Positions 8,863-18,496 of a stretch of 50,103 nt of DNA are shown one piece after another (the stretch's first letter is position 1; each line of letters starts with the position of its first letter). This DNA comes from RPQK01 sp041946865 (lineage in GTDB: Bacteria; Acidobacteriota; UBA6911; RPQK01), in assembly GCA_041946865.1 (NCBI GenBank), contig JBHGBF010000005.1:1-50103 (forward strand), written 5' to 3'. The notes under the pieces were generated by a model. The model did no database searches, was not told the origin of the DNA, and saw only the letters and a list, made by a program, of their open reading frames with translations. Both the position numbers and the translations under genes were made by a program.

Positions 8863-11800
8863 CTATTTTTCTATCACCTCCCGGATGCCCCTCAACGGAA
8901 TCGGCACCCAGTCAGGCCGGTTGTTCAGCTCGTAGCCCAGCTCGTAAATGGCCTTTTCCAGTACGAGGATCCGCAGCAGCAGCTCGAAATCCTCCTGCCG
9001 ATCCGGAAGGAACCCGCCCTGTCCGGCAGCCTGGAGGTACGACTTCAAGAAGGCCACCGAGACCCAGGTGGTCCAGGTCCGGGCCCAAGGCTCAAGCAGC
9101 TCCAGATCCTCGCGGCGGATCAAGCCGGTGGCGTGCTGTACTCGCAGGCCATTGTGGACGGCGTAGTCAAAGGACCGCAGCATGCCGGCCACATCGCGCA
9201 GCGGGGACCGTTTCAACCGGCGTTCGCTTAGCGGACGAGCCGGCTCCCCTTCAAAATCGATAATGACGAAGTCTTTCCCCGTATAGAGAACCTGCCCGAG
9301 GTGGTAATCGCCGTGGACCCTGATGCGGGAAGCATTAATCCGCCGCTCCAACAGCAACTTGAAAATCTCGCCGATGCGCCCTTCTTCAGCGACCAATCCT
9401 GCCGCCTCGGCCCGTGTCGGCTCGGGGAGAGCCGGAAGCCGAGACTGCAGAAGCGCCAGCACCTGAGTCGAGAGGTTTCGCAGGGACTGGTAGAGCGATC
9501 TTTGGGAGAGAGTCGAGTAAGGTTCGGGGGCGAACTCTGGCCGCTCGTTATTCGAGGCCAGAACGACGTGCATTTCACCTGTCCTCTGGCCGAGAAGCCA
9601 CGCCGACTGGAGATACGTCCCCACCAGTTCGTAGATCTCAGCCGGGATTTCGCCGGCCAGCAGGCTGAACAGCGAGGGCTGCGGGGAAAACGCTCTCTCC
9701 CGCTCCTGCCCGGAGAGCGCCAGTACCCGCTCGAAATACCTTTTGAGCACTTCGGCGGTGTAGTGCCAGGCATCTCCCTGGTTGGTGACAAAGCTCTGCA
9801 GAATCCCCAGCGTGACTGCCTGGCGGCCGGGCTTGAAGTACTCCAGGGCGCCGGCGAACCGCGCGATGTGCGCGAACCCCCGCTCGGTCAGAAAACGGCC
9901 GATCTCGAGATCCGGGTTGAGGCCGACCTCCACCTTTCGAAACAGCTTGAAGATGAAATGGTCGCCGTAGACCACCGAGGTATTGCTCTGCTCCGCTTGC
10001 ACAGTCGAAGGGTTGAGACTCTCGGCAGAGCTGGCAAGTCGTCTCGCTTCACGGCTGGTCCAGCCTTCCAGATCTCCCGCGTCTCCCTTGATCGAACGCC
10101 TGGCTCGCAGGAACGAGAGGAGCGCAGAGGCAAAGCCCGGCTCAAAGACCGGATCATAGATTACCGCCGCTTCCTCCCCTGGGCCGCTCTTCGGCAAACG
10201 CGCGAGAATGGCCTGGCGATTCAGTTTCGTCATCCGCCGGGCTTTTTCGCCGGCCGCCAGATGCAGGGGCAGCAAGTAGGTTTCCGAATCGCCCTGCGTG
10301 TATTCCACGGCGACGAAGCAGAGGTAAGCCTGCGATCCGTCATACGGGAAGGCCACCGCTTCATCGATCTGCGCCGACCGTATCTTCCTGGCCTTACCGC
10401 CGAACCAGCGCCGGGTGGCCAGGTACTCAGGCAGGAGCTGCTCGAGGCGGGTGCGCTGCACGCCCTCGAAAATCTCCTTCCAGGGCCCGGCAGCCTCGAC
10501 AACTGGAATTTCGGCCCGGGTGGTCACCCCGATCGCTTCGGCAATGGTGCGCAAGCTGAACCAGTAGAAGTTGTGGGGTCCCATCGTGAAGAAATAAGGA
10601 TGGTCCTCGACCGGCGGGAACGTATTCTGGCCGAAAACTTCGATGAGGTGTTTTCCCCGGAAGCTGGAGAGATCGAGTTTTGCGCACTGAACAAACCGGG
10701 AAAGATTGGCCAGGACCAGGATGGCTTCGTTTTCGTACTGCCGGACAAAGGCCAGCATTTTGGGGTTAGGGGAGTGCAGAAACTGCAGGCTGCCCCGGCC
10801 GAAGGCCTTCGAGCGCTTGCGAAAGCCGATCAGGCGCTTCATCCACCAAAGCAGCGAATGCGGGTTGGCCTGCTGGGCTTCCACATTAATCGACTCAAAG
10901 TGGTATTCCGGGTCAATGATGACGGGAAGGTAGAGCCTTTGCGGATTAGCCCGAGAGAAACCGGCGTTCCGGTCCGGTCCCCATTGCATCGGAGTTCGGA
11001 CGCCGTTCCGGTCTCCGAGATAGATGTTGTCCCCCATCCCGATCTCGTCTCCGTAATAGAGGACGGGAGTGCCGGGGAGCGAGAGGAGGAGCCCATTCAT
11101 CAGCTCGATCTTGCGCCGATTGTTTCCGAGCAGCGGCGCCAGGCGGCGGCGGATGCCCAGATTGATTCGCGCTTGAGGATCGCTTGCATAGACCCGGTAC
11201 ATGTAATCCCGCTCTTCGTCAGTCACCATCTCGAGCGTCAGCTCGTCATGGTTGCGCAGGAACAAGGCCCACTGGGCTAAGTCGGGAATCGCGGGCGTCT
11301 GATTCAGAATGTCGACGATCGGGAAGCGGTCTTCCGTCCGGATGGCCATGAAAAGCCGCGGCATCAACGGAAAGTGAAAGGCCACATGGCACTCGTCGCC
11401 ATCGCCGAAGTAGGCCACGGAATCTTCCGGCCACTGGTTGGCTTCCGCGAGGAGCATTTTGTCCCGGTATCGGCTGTCGACATAGGCGCGCGCCTTTTTC
11501 AGGAACAAGTGCGTTTCAGGCAGGTTCTCGCAGCTGGTTCCCTCGCGCTCGTAAAGATAAGGAACGGCATCAAGCCTCATCCCGTCGACTCCCATCTCCA
11601 GCCAGAAGTCCAGAGCGTTAAGCAGGGCCTTGTGGACCGCCGGGTTATCGAAGTTCAAGTCGGGCTGATGCGAGTAGAAGCGGTGCCAGTAGTAAGCGCC
11701 GGCGACCGGGTCCCAGGACCAGTTGGAGGACTCAAAGTCTTTGAAGATGATCCGGGCCTCTGAGAACTTCTGGGGATTATCGCTCCAGACGTAAAAGTCG

Positions 11801-12180
11801 CGGGCGCTTGTCCCCGGCTTCGCGCGCCGTGCCCTCTGGAACCACGGATGCTGATCCGAGGTGTGATTGACAACCAGTTCGGTGATTACCCGCAGGCCGC
11901 GCGCATGCGCCTCTCTCAGGAAGACTCTGAAATCGCGTAACGAACCGTAGGAAGGATGGACGTCCTTGTATTCCGCGATGTCGTACCCGTCGTCTCGAAG
12001 CGGCGACGGGTAAAACGGGAGCAGCCAGATGGCCGTGACGCCGAGGTTCTGAATATAGTCGAGCTTCTGCGTCAGACCGGCGAAGTCTCCAATCCCATCG
12101 TCATTGCTGTCGTAAAACGCGCGCACGTGCAGCTCATAGATGATCGCGTCTTTGTACCAGAAGCTGCCGGTCGTTGACAT
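8863..12180 (-). CDS. treS: Trehalose synthase fused to maltokinase
   Basis: Bifunctional protein of 1105 residues. The N-terminal half (about 1-550) is GH13 trehalose synthase, which interconverts trehalose and maltose: FWYKDAIIYELHVRAFYDSN, ITELVVNHTSDQHPWF, nucleophile GMRLDAVPYLYERE, acid LLAEANQWPED, LRNHDELTLE. The C-terminal half (about 580-1105) is a Pep2/Mak-type maltokinase making maltose-1-phosphate: LPEYLATRRWFGGKARKI, FIFKLFRKVEVG (nucleotide-binding lysine) and the catalytic HGDYHLGQVLY and IIDFEGEPARPL. The ATG at 12180 is preferred over a TTG ten codons upstream. It follows glgE by 13 bases. The fusion channels trehalose to the GlgE donor; fused TreS-Mak proteins are known in several phyla. 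Confidence 0.96.
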   Translation of the reverse strand: MSTTGSFWYKDAIIYELHVRAFYDSNDDGIGDFAGLTQKLDYIQNLGVTAIWLLPFYPSPLRDDGYDIAEYKDVHPSYGSLRDFRVFLREAHARGLRVITELVVNHTSDQHPWFQRARRAKPGTSARDFYVWSDNPQKFSEARIIFKDFESSNWSWDPVAGAYYWHRFYSHQPDLNFDNPAVHKALLNALDFWLEMGVDGMRLDAVPYLYEREGTSCENLPETHLFLKKARAYVDSRYRDKMLLAEANQWPEDSVAYFGDGDECHVAFHFPLMPRLFMAIRTEDRFPIVDILNQTPAIPDLAQWALFLRNHDELTLEMVTDEERDYMYRVYASDPQARINLGIRRRLAPLLGNNRRKIELMNGLLLSLPGTPVLYYGDEIGMGDNIYLGDRNGVRTPMQWGPDRNAGFSRANPQRLYLPVIIDPEYHFESINVEAQQANPHSLLWWMKRLIGFRKRSKAFGRGSLQFLHSPNPKMLAFVRQYENEAILVLANLSRFVQCAKLDLSSFRGKHLIEVFGQNTFPPVEDHPYFFTMGPHNFYWFSLRTIAEAIGVTTRAEIPVVEAAGPWKEIFEGVQRTRLEQLLPEYLATRRWFGGKARKIRSAQIDEAVAFPYDGSQAYLCFVAVEYTQGDSETYLLPLHLAAGEKARRMTKLNRQAILARLPKSGPGEEAAVIYDPVFEPGFASALLSFLRARRSIKGDAGDLEGWTSREARRLASSAESLNPSTVQAEQSNTSVVYGDHFIFKLFRKVEVGLNPDLEIGRFLTERGFAHIARFAGALEYFKPGRQAVTLGILQSFVTNQGDAWHYTAEVLKRYFERVLALSGQERERAFSPQPSLFSLLAGEIPAEIYELVGTYLQSAWLLGQRTGEMHVVLASNNERPEFAPEPYSTLSQRSLYQSLRNLSTQVLALLQSRLPALPEPTRAEAAGLVAEEGRIGEIFKLLLERRINASRIRVHGDYHLGQVLYTGKDFVIIDFEGEPARPLSERRLKRSPLRDVAGMLRSFDYAVHNGLRVQHATGLIRREDLELLEPWARTWTTWVSVAFLKSYLQAAGQGGFLPDRQEDFELLLRILVLEKAIYELGYELNNRPDWVPIPLRGIREVIEK

Positions 12181-12193
12181 TGGTTGTTCTGAT

Positions 12194-14209
12194 TCACAAG
12201 TAATACTCAAAATCCCGCTCCGACCTCAGCCGTTTTCGCACCCGAAACACGTGAGCAGGGACCTTAGCAGGATCGAGCGAAACGAAATTGTGGGATCCGT
12301 GGAACAGGTATCTGGCGCCGCTGACAAGGTCATGAACCTGATAAGGATGACCCGGTTCCACGCCCAACTCACCGGTCGGAACCTCGATCCAGCCGGACTG
12401 CGGATGGTGCGGATCGAGGTTGACGACCACCAGGATCACGTTCGAGAAGTCTTCCGTCCGCTTGGAGTAACAGAGCAGCTCGGGATTGTCGCAGTCGTAG
12501 AAGACGAGGCTCCAGTCACTCTGGAGGGCGCGGTTTTCCTTGCGCACCCGGTTCACCAGCGCGATGAACTCCGAAATCCTCTCCTGGTGATCCTCGGACT
12601 TCCAGTGCCGGACCTGGTATTTCTCGGAGTTCAGATACTCCTCGCTGCCTTGGCGCCGGGCGCGGTTCTCGCAAACCTCGTAAGGAGGCCCATAGATGCC
12701 GTAACTTGCGGTGAGGGTCGCGGCCAGGACCAGCCTCGCCATAAACCCCGCCCGCCCGCCTGTCTGAAGGTACTCGGTCAGGATGTCCGGCGTGTTCGGC
12801 CAGGAGCTCGGGCGAAAGAACTCACGAACCGATTCCCTGGTCAGCCGGCTGTGATACTGACGGAGCTCCCAGGCCGTGTTGCGCCAGGGGAAATAGGTGT
12901 AGGACTGCGTAAAACCGAGCTTGGCCAGGTGGTACATGATCTTCGGACGCGTGAATGCTTCGGCGAGGAAGATCGTCTCCGGATGCCGGGACTTGACCTC
13001 ATCAATCAGCCACTCCCAGAAACAAAAGGGCTTGGTATGGGGGTTATCGACTCGGAAAATCCGCACGCCCTGGTCGATCCAGAACATCACCACATCCTTC
13101 AGCTCTTCCCAGAGCCCCGGCCACTCCTCGCTCTCGAAATTGAACGGGTAGATGTCCTCATATTTCTTGGGCGGGTTCTCGGCATACTGAATGGTCCCGT
13201 CGGGTCGGTGCTGGAACCATTCGGGGTGCTCTCCCGTGTAAGGGTGATCGGGGGAGCACTGGAAGGCCATGTCGAGAGCAATCTCGATTCCCCGCTCCCG
13301 TGCCTTGATAACCAGCGAACGGAAATCCTGCAGAGTGCCGAGGGCCGGTTCAATCGCCTTGTGCCCGCCCGCCTCGGAACCAATGGCCCAGGGACTGCCG
13401 ACATCTTCAGGAAGAGGCGCGAGAGCATTGTTCTTTCCTTTCCGATTGGTCTTGCCGATAGGATGAATCGGGGGAAGGTATAAAACGTCAAACCCCAGGC
13501 TCGCCAGGCGGGGCAATTCTTCTTCCACGTCCCGCAAGGTACCGTGCCGGCCGGCGACCGGGCTGCTCGAACGCGGAAACAGCTCGTACCAGGTGCTGAA
13601 GCGCGCTTTTTCCCGGTCAACGACCACCTGCAGTTCCTTCCCGTATCGCGTCGCCAGAGAGCGATCGGGATAACGCGACATCAGTTCAAACAGTTCATCT
13701 GCCAATCCCAGCCGCGCGCCCTCCAGGGGCTGGGGCACCGCCGCCAGAGAGTCGGCCCACTGTTTGAGCAGCCTCCGCTCTTCCCCTCTGGCACGCGCCT
13801 GGGCTTCAAGGATGAGCCGGCTTCCGATCTGAAGGTCTGCGACCGTCACCTGTGCGGCGTCCAGGCGCTTGCGTAGATCTCTGCGCCACGTTTTGAAATG
13901 GTCCACCCAGGCTTCCACCGAGTACATGTAACGTCCGATTCGATCGACCTTGAAGCTGCCGCGCCAACGGTCGTTCCCGACTTCCTGGAGCGGGACTTCG
14001 AACCACGCCGGCTGATCGGCCGGTCGGAAGAGCAGGACGGCTGAAATCAAGTCGTGGCCATCCACGAGCAGGTCTGCCTCGACCGTCACTGCCTCGCCGA
14101 CGACACGCTTGACCGGGAATCGTCCGCAGTCGACCTCAGGCGTCACGGTTTCAATCACAACTCGACTTCTTCCGTTAGCCGGTCTCTCCCTGGGCGATGT
14201 CTTGTGCAT
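12194..14209 (-). CDS. glgE: Alpha-1,4-glucan:maltose-1-phosphate maltosyltransferase
   Basis: GH13_3 maltosyltransferase (671 residues) that extends alpha-1,4-glucan from maltose-1-phosphate and releases phosphate. The start RVVIETVTPEVDCGRFPVKR is the GlgE signature. Further on come LDMAFQCSPDHPY, the nucleophile in IFRVDNPHTKPFCFWEWL, the acid in FLAEAFTRPKIMYHLAKLGF and YTYFPWRNT. The C-terminus has the expected beta domain ending VFRVRKRL. The ATG at 14209 is used; the frame opens four codons earlier with TTG. This is the first gene of the cluster, and it faces glgX across a 469-base gap that must hold the promoter, although I find no convincing minus-strand promoter by eye. Confidence 0.97.
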   Translation of the reverse strand: MHKTSPRERPANGRSRVVIETVTPEVDCGRFPVKRVVGEAVTVEADLLVDGHDLISAVLLFRPADQPAWFEVPLQEVGNDRWRGSFKVDRIGRYMYSVEAWVDHFKTWRRDLRKRLDAAQVTVADLQIGSRLILEAQARARGEERRLLKQWADSLAAVPQPLEGARLGLADELFELMSRYPDRSLATRYGKELQVVVDREKARFSTWYELFPRSSSPVAGRHGTLRDVEEELPRLASLGFDVLYLPPIHPIGKTNRKGKNNALAPLPEDVGSPWAIGSEAGGHKAIEPALGTLQDFRSLVIKARERGIEIALDMAFQCSPDHPYTGEHPEWFQHRPDGTIQYAENPPKKYEDIYPFNFESEEWPGLWEELKDVVMFWIDQGVRIFRVDNPHTKPFCFWEWLIDEVKSRHPETIFLAEAFTRPKIMYHLAKLGFTQSYTYFPWRNTAWELRQYHSRLTRESVREFFRPSSWPNTPDILTEYLQTGGRAGFMARLVLAATLTASYGIYGPPYEVCENRARRQGSEEYLNSEKYQVRHWKSEDHQERISEFIALVNRVRKENRALQSDWSLVFYDCDNPELLCYSKRTEDFSNVILVVVNLDPHHPQSGWIEVPTGELGVEPGHPYQVHDLVSGARYLFHGSHNFVSLDPAKVPAHVFRVRKRLRSERDFEYYL

Positions 14210-14402
14210 GCAAACGGGCAATAGGGGACTTTACCTGAGGTTACACTCAGCAGCCGAGCGGTGCAAGGGGCCGTTGCCTTCCCTAACCCGGCGATACGGC
14301 GCAGCGAGATCCACAGTGCAGCCTTCGGCCGCACCCGTCAGACAGTAGTCAGTAGTCAATAATCAATGGTGGAGGAGTGGTCAGTGGGCAGTAAATAGAT
14401 CT

Positions 14403-14465
14403 CGAAGCGCGTCGGGTGCGTGGAGTCGCAACGGCTTCGAGCGGAGCGCGTCGGGTGTGTGGAGT
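14403..14465. repeat. Direct pair of partial family B repeats
   Basis: Two 24-base copies (14403-14426 and 14442-14465) share AGCGCGTCGGGTG and GTGGAGT and differ at three positions. The same GGAGCGCGTCGGGTGC block occurs in the larger hairpin elements at 32642-32763 and 36912-37065. Confidence 0.6.
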
Positions 14466-14593
14466 GATCAAAAGTCGACAGGCTGGGCCGGCGAAGGTTA
14501 CTTGTCGAAGCAATGGCTGCGGCGCTGCGGGATCTCGCTGCGCCACCGGGTACGCAGTGGCCCGGGTGGCGTTCCCAGGTTGCGGCTTTCTGC

Positions 14594-14602
14594 TGGTATA
14601 CT
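14594..14602 (+). promoter_or_regulatory. Extended -10 promoter of glgX
   Basis: TGG followed by TATACT (14597-14602) is an extended -10 element. Transcription would start near 14609, leaving a leader of about 70 bases with the strong ribosome site AGGGAGG before the glgX ATG. No good -35 is visible, which fits the extended -10 class. Confidence 0.5.
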
Positions 14603-14678
14603 TATCGTAACACTCGGCTTTGGGGCCCGTCAGTCCCAGTCTGATCCGCAACAAACAAACATTACAGGGAGGCTCCAA

Positions 14679-16796
14679 ATGAGAGTCTGGCCCGGCTCAC
14701 CTTACCCTCTGGGAGCCAGTTACGATGGTACTGGAACTAACTTTTCGCTTTTTTCGGAAATCGCTGAAAGAGTGGAGCTTTGTCTTTTCGATGAAAGCGG
14801 GGCGGAGACTCGCGTGAATCTGCCGGAAGTGACGGGCTACTGCTGGCATGCCTACCTGCCGGATGTCCTCCCCGGACAGCGATACGGGTTCCGGGTCCAC
14901 GGGCCCTGGAATCCGGGCGGGGGACACCGCTGCTGTGCCGCGAAGTTGCTTCTTGACCCCTACTCCAAGGCCATCGACGGCCCGGTGCAATGGAACGAGG
15001 CGGTTTTCACCTATCACTTTTCCGACCCAAACGGGGCTTTGAATGACGCCGACAGCGCTCCCTACATGCCCAAGTCGGTCGTCATCAGCCCTTTCTTCGA
15101 CTGGGGCACGGATCGCCTCCCGCACATTCCTTGGAACGAGACGATCGTCTACGAGACGCACGTCAAGGGGTTCTCCAGGCTCCACCCCGACATCCCGGAA
15201 CGGATACGCGGCACCTATGAAGCGCTTGCTCATCCCGTTGCTCTCAAACATTTCGCACACCTGGGAGTGACGGCAGTGGAGCTGCTGCCGGCCCATCACT
15301 TCGTTCACGACTCTCATCTCTTGGAGCGCGGGCTGCGGAATTACTGGGGCTACAACTCGATCGGCTACCTGGCGGTCCATAACGAATACTCAGCGGGGAA
15401 TCAGGCGGGACGCCAGGTCCAGGAATTCAAGCAGATGGTGAAGACCCTTCACCAGGAGGGCATCGAAGTGATTCTGGACGTGGTCTACAACCACACGGCC
15501 GAAGGCAACCACATGGGTCCCACGCTTTGTTTCAAGGGAATCGACAACGCGGCCTACTATCGGCTGGTCCAGAACGATCGCCAGTACTATATGGACTACA
15601 CCGGCACGGGAAACAGCCTGAACATGCGCCATCCCCATGTCCTGCAGCTGATCATGGACTCGCTGCGCTACTGGGTCACCGAGATGCATGTGGACGGCTT
15701 CCGATTCGATCTGGCCGCGACTCTCGCCCGCGAGCTGCACGATGTCGACCGGCTGTCGGCTTTCTTTGATCTCATCCAGCAGGACCCGATCGTCAGCCAG
15801 GTGAAGCTGATCGCCGAGCCCTGGGACGTGGGTGAAGGAGGCTACCAGGTCGGCAACTTCCCTCCCGCGTGGTCGGAGTGGAACGGCCGTTACCGAGACA
15901 CCATCCGGGACTACTGGCGCGGTGAGGGCGCAGCGCTCGGGGATTTTGCCTACCGTTTGACCGGCAGCCCCGATCTCTACGAGATGACCGGGCGGCGGCC
16001 CTACGCCAGCGTCAACTTCGTCACCGCCCATGACGGTTTCACGCTGCGCGATCTGGTGTCGTACAACGACAAACACAACGAGGCAAACGGGGAGAGTAAC
16101 CGCGACGGCGAGAGCCATAATCGCTCCTGGAACTGCGGAGTCGAGGGTCCGACGGACGATCCCAATGTCAACCGGCTTCGAGGCCAGCAGCAACGCAATT
16201 TTCTGTCGACGCTTCTCCTTTCCCAGGGCATTCCCATGGTTCTCGGAGGCGACGAGATGGGGCGTACCCAGTACGGGAACAACAATGCCTACTGCCAGGA
16301 CAACCAGATCTCCTGGTACAAGTGGGAAGAGAAGGACCAGGATCTGATTGATTTCGTCAGCGAGGTCGTGAGGCTGCGCAGGGAACACCCGGCCCTCCAT
16401 CGCCGCCGCTGGTTCCACGGCCGGCCGATCCATGGCGTCGCGGACATCGCCTGGCTGAAACCGAACGGCGAGGAAATGACCGATCAGGACTGGACCCAAG
16501 CAGCGATCTCGAAGTCCCTCGGTGTATACCTGAACGGGCAAGCACTGAACTACACCGACGAGCGGGGCGAGCTCATCGTCGATGAGACTTTTCTGCTCTT
16601 CTTCAACGCCCACTACGAGCCCCTGAACTTTACTTTCCCACCGGAAAGCTGGGGGAAAAGATGGCAGAAGATCCTGGATACGACGAAAGTCGCCGTCGAA
16701 GCCGGTTCACGCAGGTACAAACCCAAGGAAAAAGTGCGGGTCGAGGGCCGTTCTATGAGCGTCTTCCTATGTGTCCCAGTGAAGAAGAAAGGATAA
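14679..16796 (+). CDS. glgX: Glycogen debranching enzyme
   Basis: GH13_11 isoamylase-type enzyme (705 residues) that hydrolyses alpha-1,6 branches. CBM48 domain: YPLGASYDGTGTNFSLFSE. Barrel motifs: DVVYNHTAEGNH, nucleophile DGFRFDLAATLAREL, acid LIAEPWDVGEGGYQVGNFP, VTAHDGFTLRDLVSYNDKHN and the GlgX-typical NNNAYCQDNQISWY. The frame is open 74 codons upstream, but the ATG at 14679 has AGGGAGG six bases before it and homology starts right there. In clusters with TreY and TreZ this enzyme (also called TreX) supplies unbranched chains for trehalose production. Confidence 0.96.
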   Translation: MRVWPGSPYPLGASYDGTGTNFSLFSEIAERVELCLFDESGAETRVNLPEVTGYCWHAYLPDVLPGQRYGFRVHGPWNPGGGHRCCAAKLLLDPYSKAIDGPVQWNEAVFTYHFSDPNGALNDADSAPYMPKSVVISPFFDWGTDRLPHIPWNETIVYETHVKGFSRLHPDIPERIRGTYEALAHPVALKHFAHLGVTAVELLPAHHFVHDSHLLERGLRNYWGYNSIGYLAVHNEYSAGNQAGRQVQEFKQMVKTLHQEGIEVILDVVYNHTAEGNHMGPTLCFKGIDNAAYYRLVQNDRQYYMDYTGTGNSLNMRHPHVLQLIMDSLRYWVTEMHVDGFRFDLAATLARELHDVDRLSAFFDLIQQDPIVSQVKLIAEPWDVGEGGYQVGNFPPAWSEWNGRYRDTIRDYWRGEGAALGDFAYRLTGSPDLYEMTGRRPYASVNFVTAHDGFTLRDLVSYNDKHNEANGESNRDGESHNRSWNCGVEGPTDDPNVNRLRGQQQRNFLSTLLLSQGIPMVLGGDEMGRTQYGNNNAYCQDNQISWYKWEEKDQDLIDFVSEVVRLRREHPALHRRRWFHGRPIHGVADIAWLKPNGEEMTDQDWTQAAISKSLGVYLNGQALNYTDERGELIVDETFLLFFNAHYEPLNFTFPPESWGKRWQKILDTTKVAVEAGSRRYKPKEKVRVEGRSMSVFLCVPVKKKG

Positions 16797-16876
16797 TGGA
16801 CGGCGTGGACGACAGGGATGAAGTGAACTCGCCTGGCCCATCCACCTCGCCGATCCTGTCCGCACCGCCCGCAGCC

Positions 16877-17047
16877 CTACCCCCGCCGTTCCGCCCAGCT
16901 TGTCGCTGCGACGAAGTAGACGAGGGAAGAAACACCCAAGACGGCCGTGTAAGTTCCATAAGACGCCAGGTCTAAGAAACGGAAGACTGCCGCCGCCAGA
17001 CAAAGGGCCAGGCTGAAGACAGTCAGAATCTGCAGGAGGGTCTTCAA
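16877..17047 (-). CDS. Small two-helix membrane protein behind the NCS1 permease
   Basis: A 56-residue reading frame starting with TTG six bases after the permease stop, with AAAGGA from the permease end as ribosome site. It begins LKTLLQILTVFSLALCLAAA, then has a second hydrophobic stretch (YTAVLGVSSLVYFVAATSW) and ends WAERRG. The composition is typical of a real small membrane protein, not of antisense noise. Its spacing suggests translation coupled to the permease, perhaps as an accessory subunit. I do not recognise a named family. Confidence 0.6.
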   Translation of the reverse strand: MKTLLQILTVFSLALCLAAAVFRFLDLASYGTYTAVLGVSSLVYFVAATSWAERRG

Positions 17048-17053
17048 GGTCGT

Positions 17054-18424
17054 TTATCCTTTCTTCGAATCCGCCATGCGCTGCAAGACGACATAGGCAA
17101 CCAGCGCGATAAAGTAGCCCGGCAACCAGCGGAAGAAAAGGTGGATGGGCAGGTAGTAACAGATGACCAGGGTGCCGATCCAGACGACAGCCGCATTCCA
17201 GTTGAACACCCAGCCCTTTTTCTCCGCCTGGTATTGCGCAATCCCCAGCTTCGGAAGTATCCAGTGCTCCGCGAAAACGATAGCGCCGACAGGCATTAGA
17301 ACCAGGCCGTATATGGCAACATAGTTCAGGAGCTTGAGGAAGAAGACCGGAAAGCACGCCAGCACCGTGGTCACCGCGCCGGCCACCAAGGTGATTTTCC
17401 AGCGAGGCCAATTGGGAGTGACGATCTGAAGGGCGAGGCCGGCACGATAAAGCGTCGGATTAGCCGTGGTCCATCCGGCCAACAGAACCGCGCCGATTCC
17501 GGCCAACCCCGCCGCCTGATAGGCCATCAGCCCGGGATCCATCGCCCGATTCGCTGCCGCAACCATCACTCCCGAACAGACCCAGGCAAGCAGGTGTCCA
17601 GGGTACATGCCGAAGGCCGAGTAGAGCCCGTAGGTCCAACGTTTGGCATAACGGAAAAGGGCCAGGTCGGAAAGACCGACATGCATGGCCAGGTTCGCAA
17701 ACCAGGCAAAGAACAGAATGTGCCAGAGACCGAACTTCTCCTGTCCAGGGCTCGGCTGGCCGTTCCAAATCCGGGTTGTGGCCACTTCCCACAGATTGCC
17801 GAGATCCTTTTCGACACCCAGTGAAGGCAGCACGGCTATGGCCCCCACGATAAAAATCGCGAAAATCCAAGGAGAGCACACGGCCGCAAACCGGCTCAAT
17901 CGCTCAAAACCAAGAATAGCCAGGGTGGTGAATCCCGCACCAATCAGAAACGCCAGGACAATCCAGCCGATGCTGTTCGGGTAGACGGCATCAAGCGGCG
18001 GAACCGGAATTCCGAAACCCAGGCCCACGGCCGTCGCGGAAATGGATATCATGGCGCCGGCCAGAATGCAGTACATCACCGCATTCGCAAGGTTATAGAC
18101 TACAGTCAACCCCGGACCGGCGATCCGCCGCAGGTACCAGTACAACGTGACCCTCACCCGCGTCGCGATTGGAGCGCAGATGAACGTCCAGGACAAGACC
18201 GCCAGCAGGTTTCCGAAGGCGAGACCTACCAGGAGATCGACCAGGTCAACGCCATGAAGGACAAAGAAAGCACCAATCACAAATTCAGTGGCAGCCACGT
18301 GTTCGCCGGCAAAAACCCCGGCAAACTTGGATCCGGAATGCAGGTTCTCGGCTTTCACTTCCTCCCGGTCGAATTCGTAAAGCTTGTCCATGCGGGAGAC
18401 GACATCAGCAAGTTTTGAGCTCAT
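17054..18424 (-). CDS. NCS1-family purine/cytosine permease-like transporter
   Basis: An integral inner-membrane protein of 456 residues with about 12 hydrophobic segments. The family resemblance is to nucleobase:cation symporter-1 proteins: FAGEHVAATEFVIGAFFV in helix 1, LAVLSWTFICAPIATRVR, and GWTTANPTLYRAGLALQIV at the helix 8 position, where NCS1 proteins have a WTTxNxxLYxxGLA motif. The substrate is unknown; there are no purine or pyrimidine genes next to it. The frame stays open for 146 more codons upstream, but that part is low-complexity and antisense to a gene remnant. The ATG at 18424 (MSSKLADVV) is therefore taken as the start, although no strong ribosome site is visible. Followed after six bases by a small membrane protein. 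Confidence 0.85.
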   Translation of the reverse strand: MSSKLADVVSRMDKLYEFDREEVKAENLHSGSKFAGVFAGEHVAATEFVIGAFFVLHGVDLVDLLVGLAFGNLLAVLSWTFICAPIATRVRVTLYWYLRRIAGPGLTVVYNLANAVMYCILAGAMISISATAVGLGFGIPVPPLDAVYPNSIGWIVLAFLIGAGFTTLAILGFERLSRFAAVCSPWIFAIFIVGAIAVLPSLGVEKDLGNLWEVATTRIWNGQPSPGQEKFGLWHILFFAWFANLAMHVGLSDLALFRYAKRWTYGLYSAFGMYPGHLLAWVCSGVMVAAANRAMDPGLMAYQAAGLAGIGAVLLAGWTTANPTLYRAGLALQIVTPNWPRWKITLVAGAVTTVLACFPVFFLKLLNYVAIYGLVLMPVGAIVFAEHWILPKLGIAQYQAEKKGWVFNWNAAVVWIGTLVICYYLPIHLFFRWLPGYFIALVAYVVLQRMADSKKG

Positions 18425-18496
18425 GTTGCAGGACAATGTAGTCGCAGCGCCGGCGCCGGTCAAGGGAGAAGAGGAAGAAGAAAAGCTCCCTGCTGC

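Larger units (their letters stand above)
14210..14678. other. Divergent intergenic region glgE-glgX
   Basis: This 469-base gap separates the two divergent arms of the glucan cluster. It holds two direct CAGTAGT copies (14343-14356), two partial copies of repeat family B (14403-14465), a GC-rich hairpin-prone stretch around 14515-14575, an extended -10 promoter for glgX (14594-14602) and the glgX ribosome site AGGGAGG (about 14666). No coding sequence is convincing in it. Confidence 0.7.

Noticed and set aside
9301..11280. Very long open frame (659 codons) on the plus strand opposite treS-mak
   Set aside because: It lies entirely antisense to a well-supported GH13/maltokinase gene, has no recognisable domain and follows from GC-rich codon bias. 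The same holds for the long frames opposite treY, treZ, glgB, glgE and glgX.
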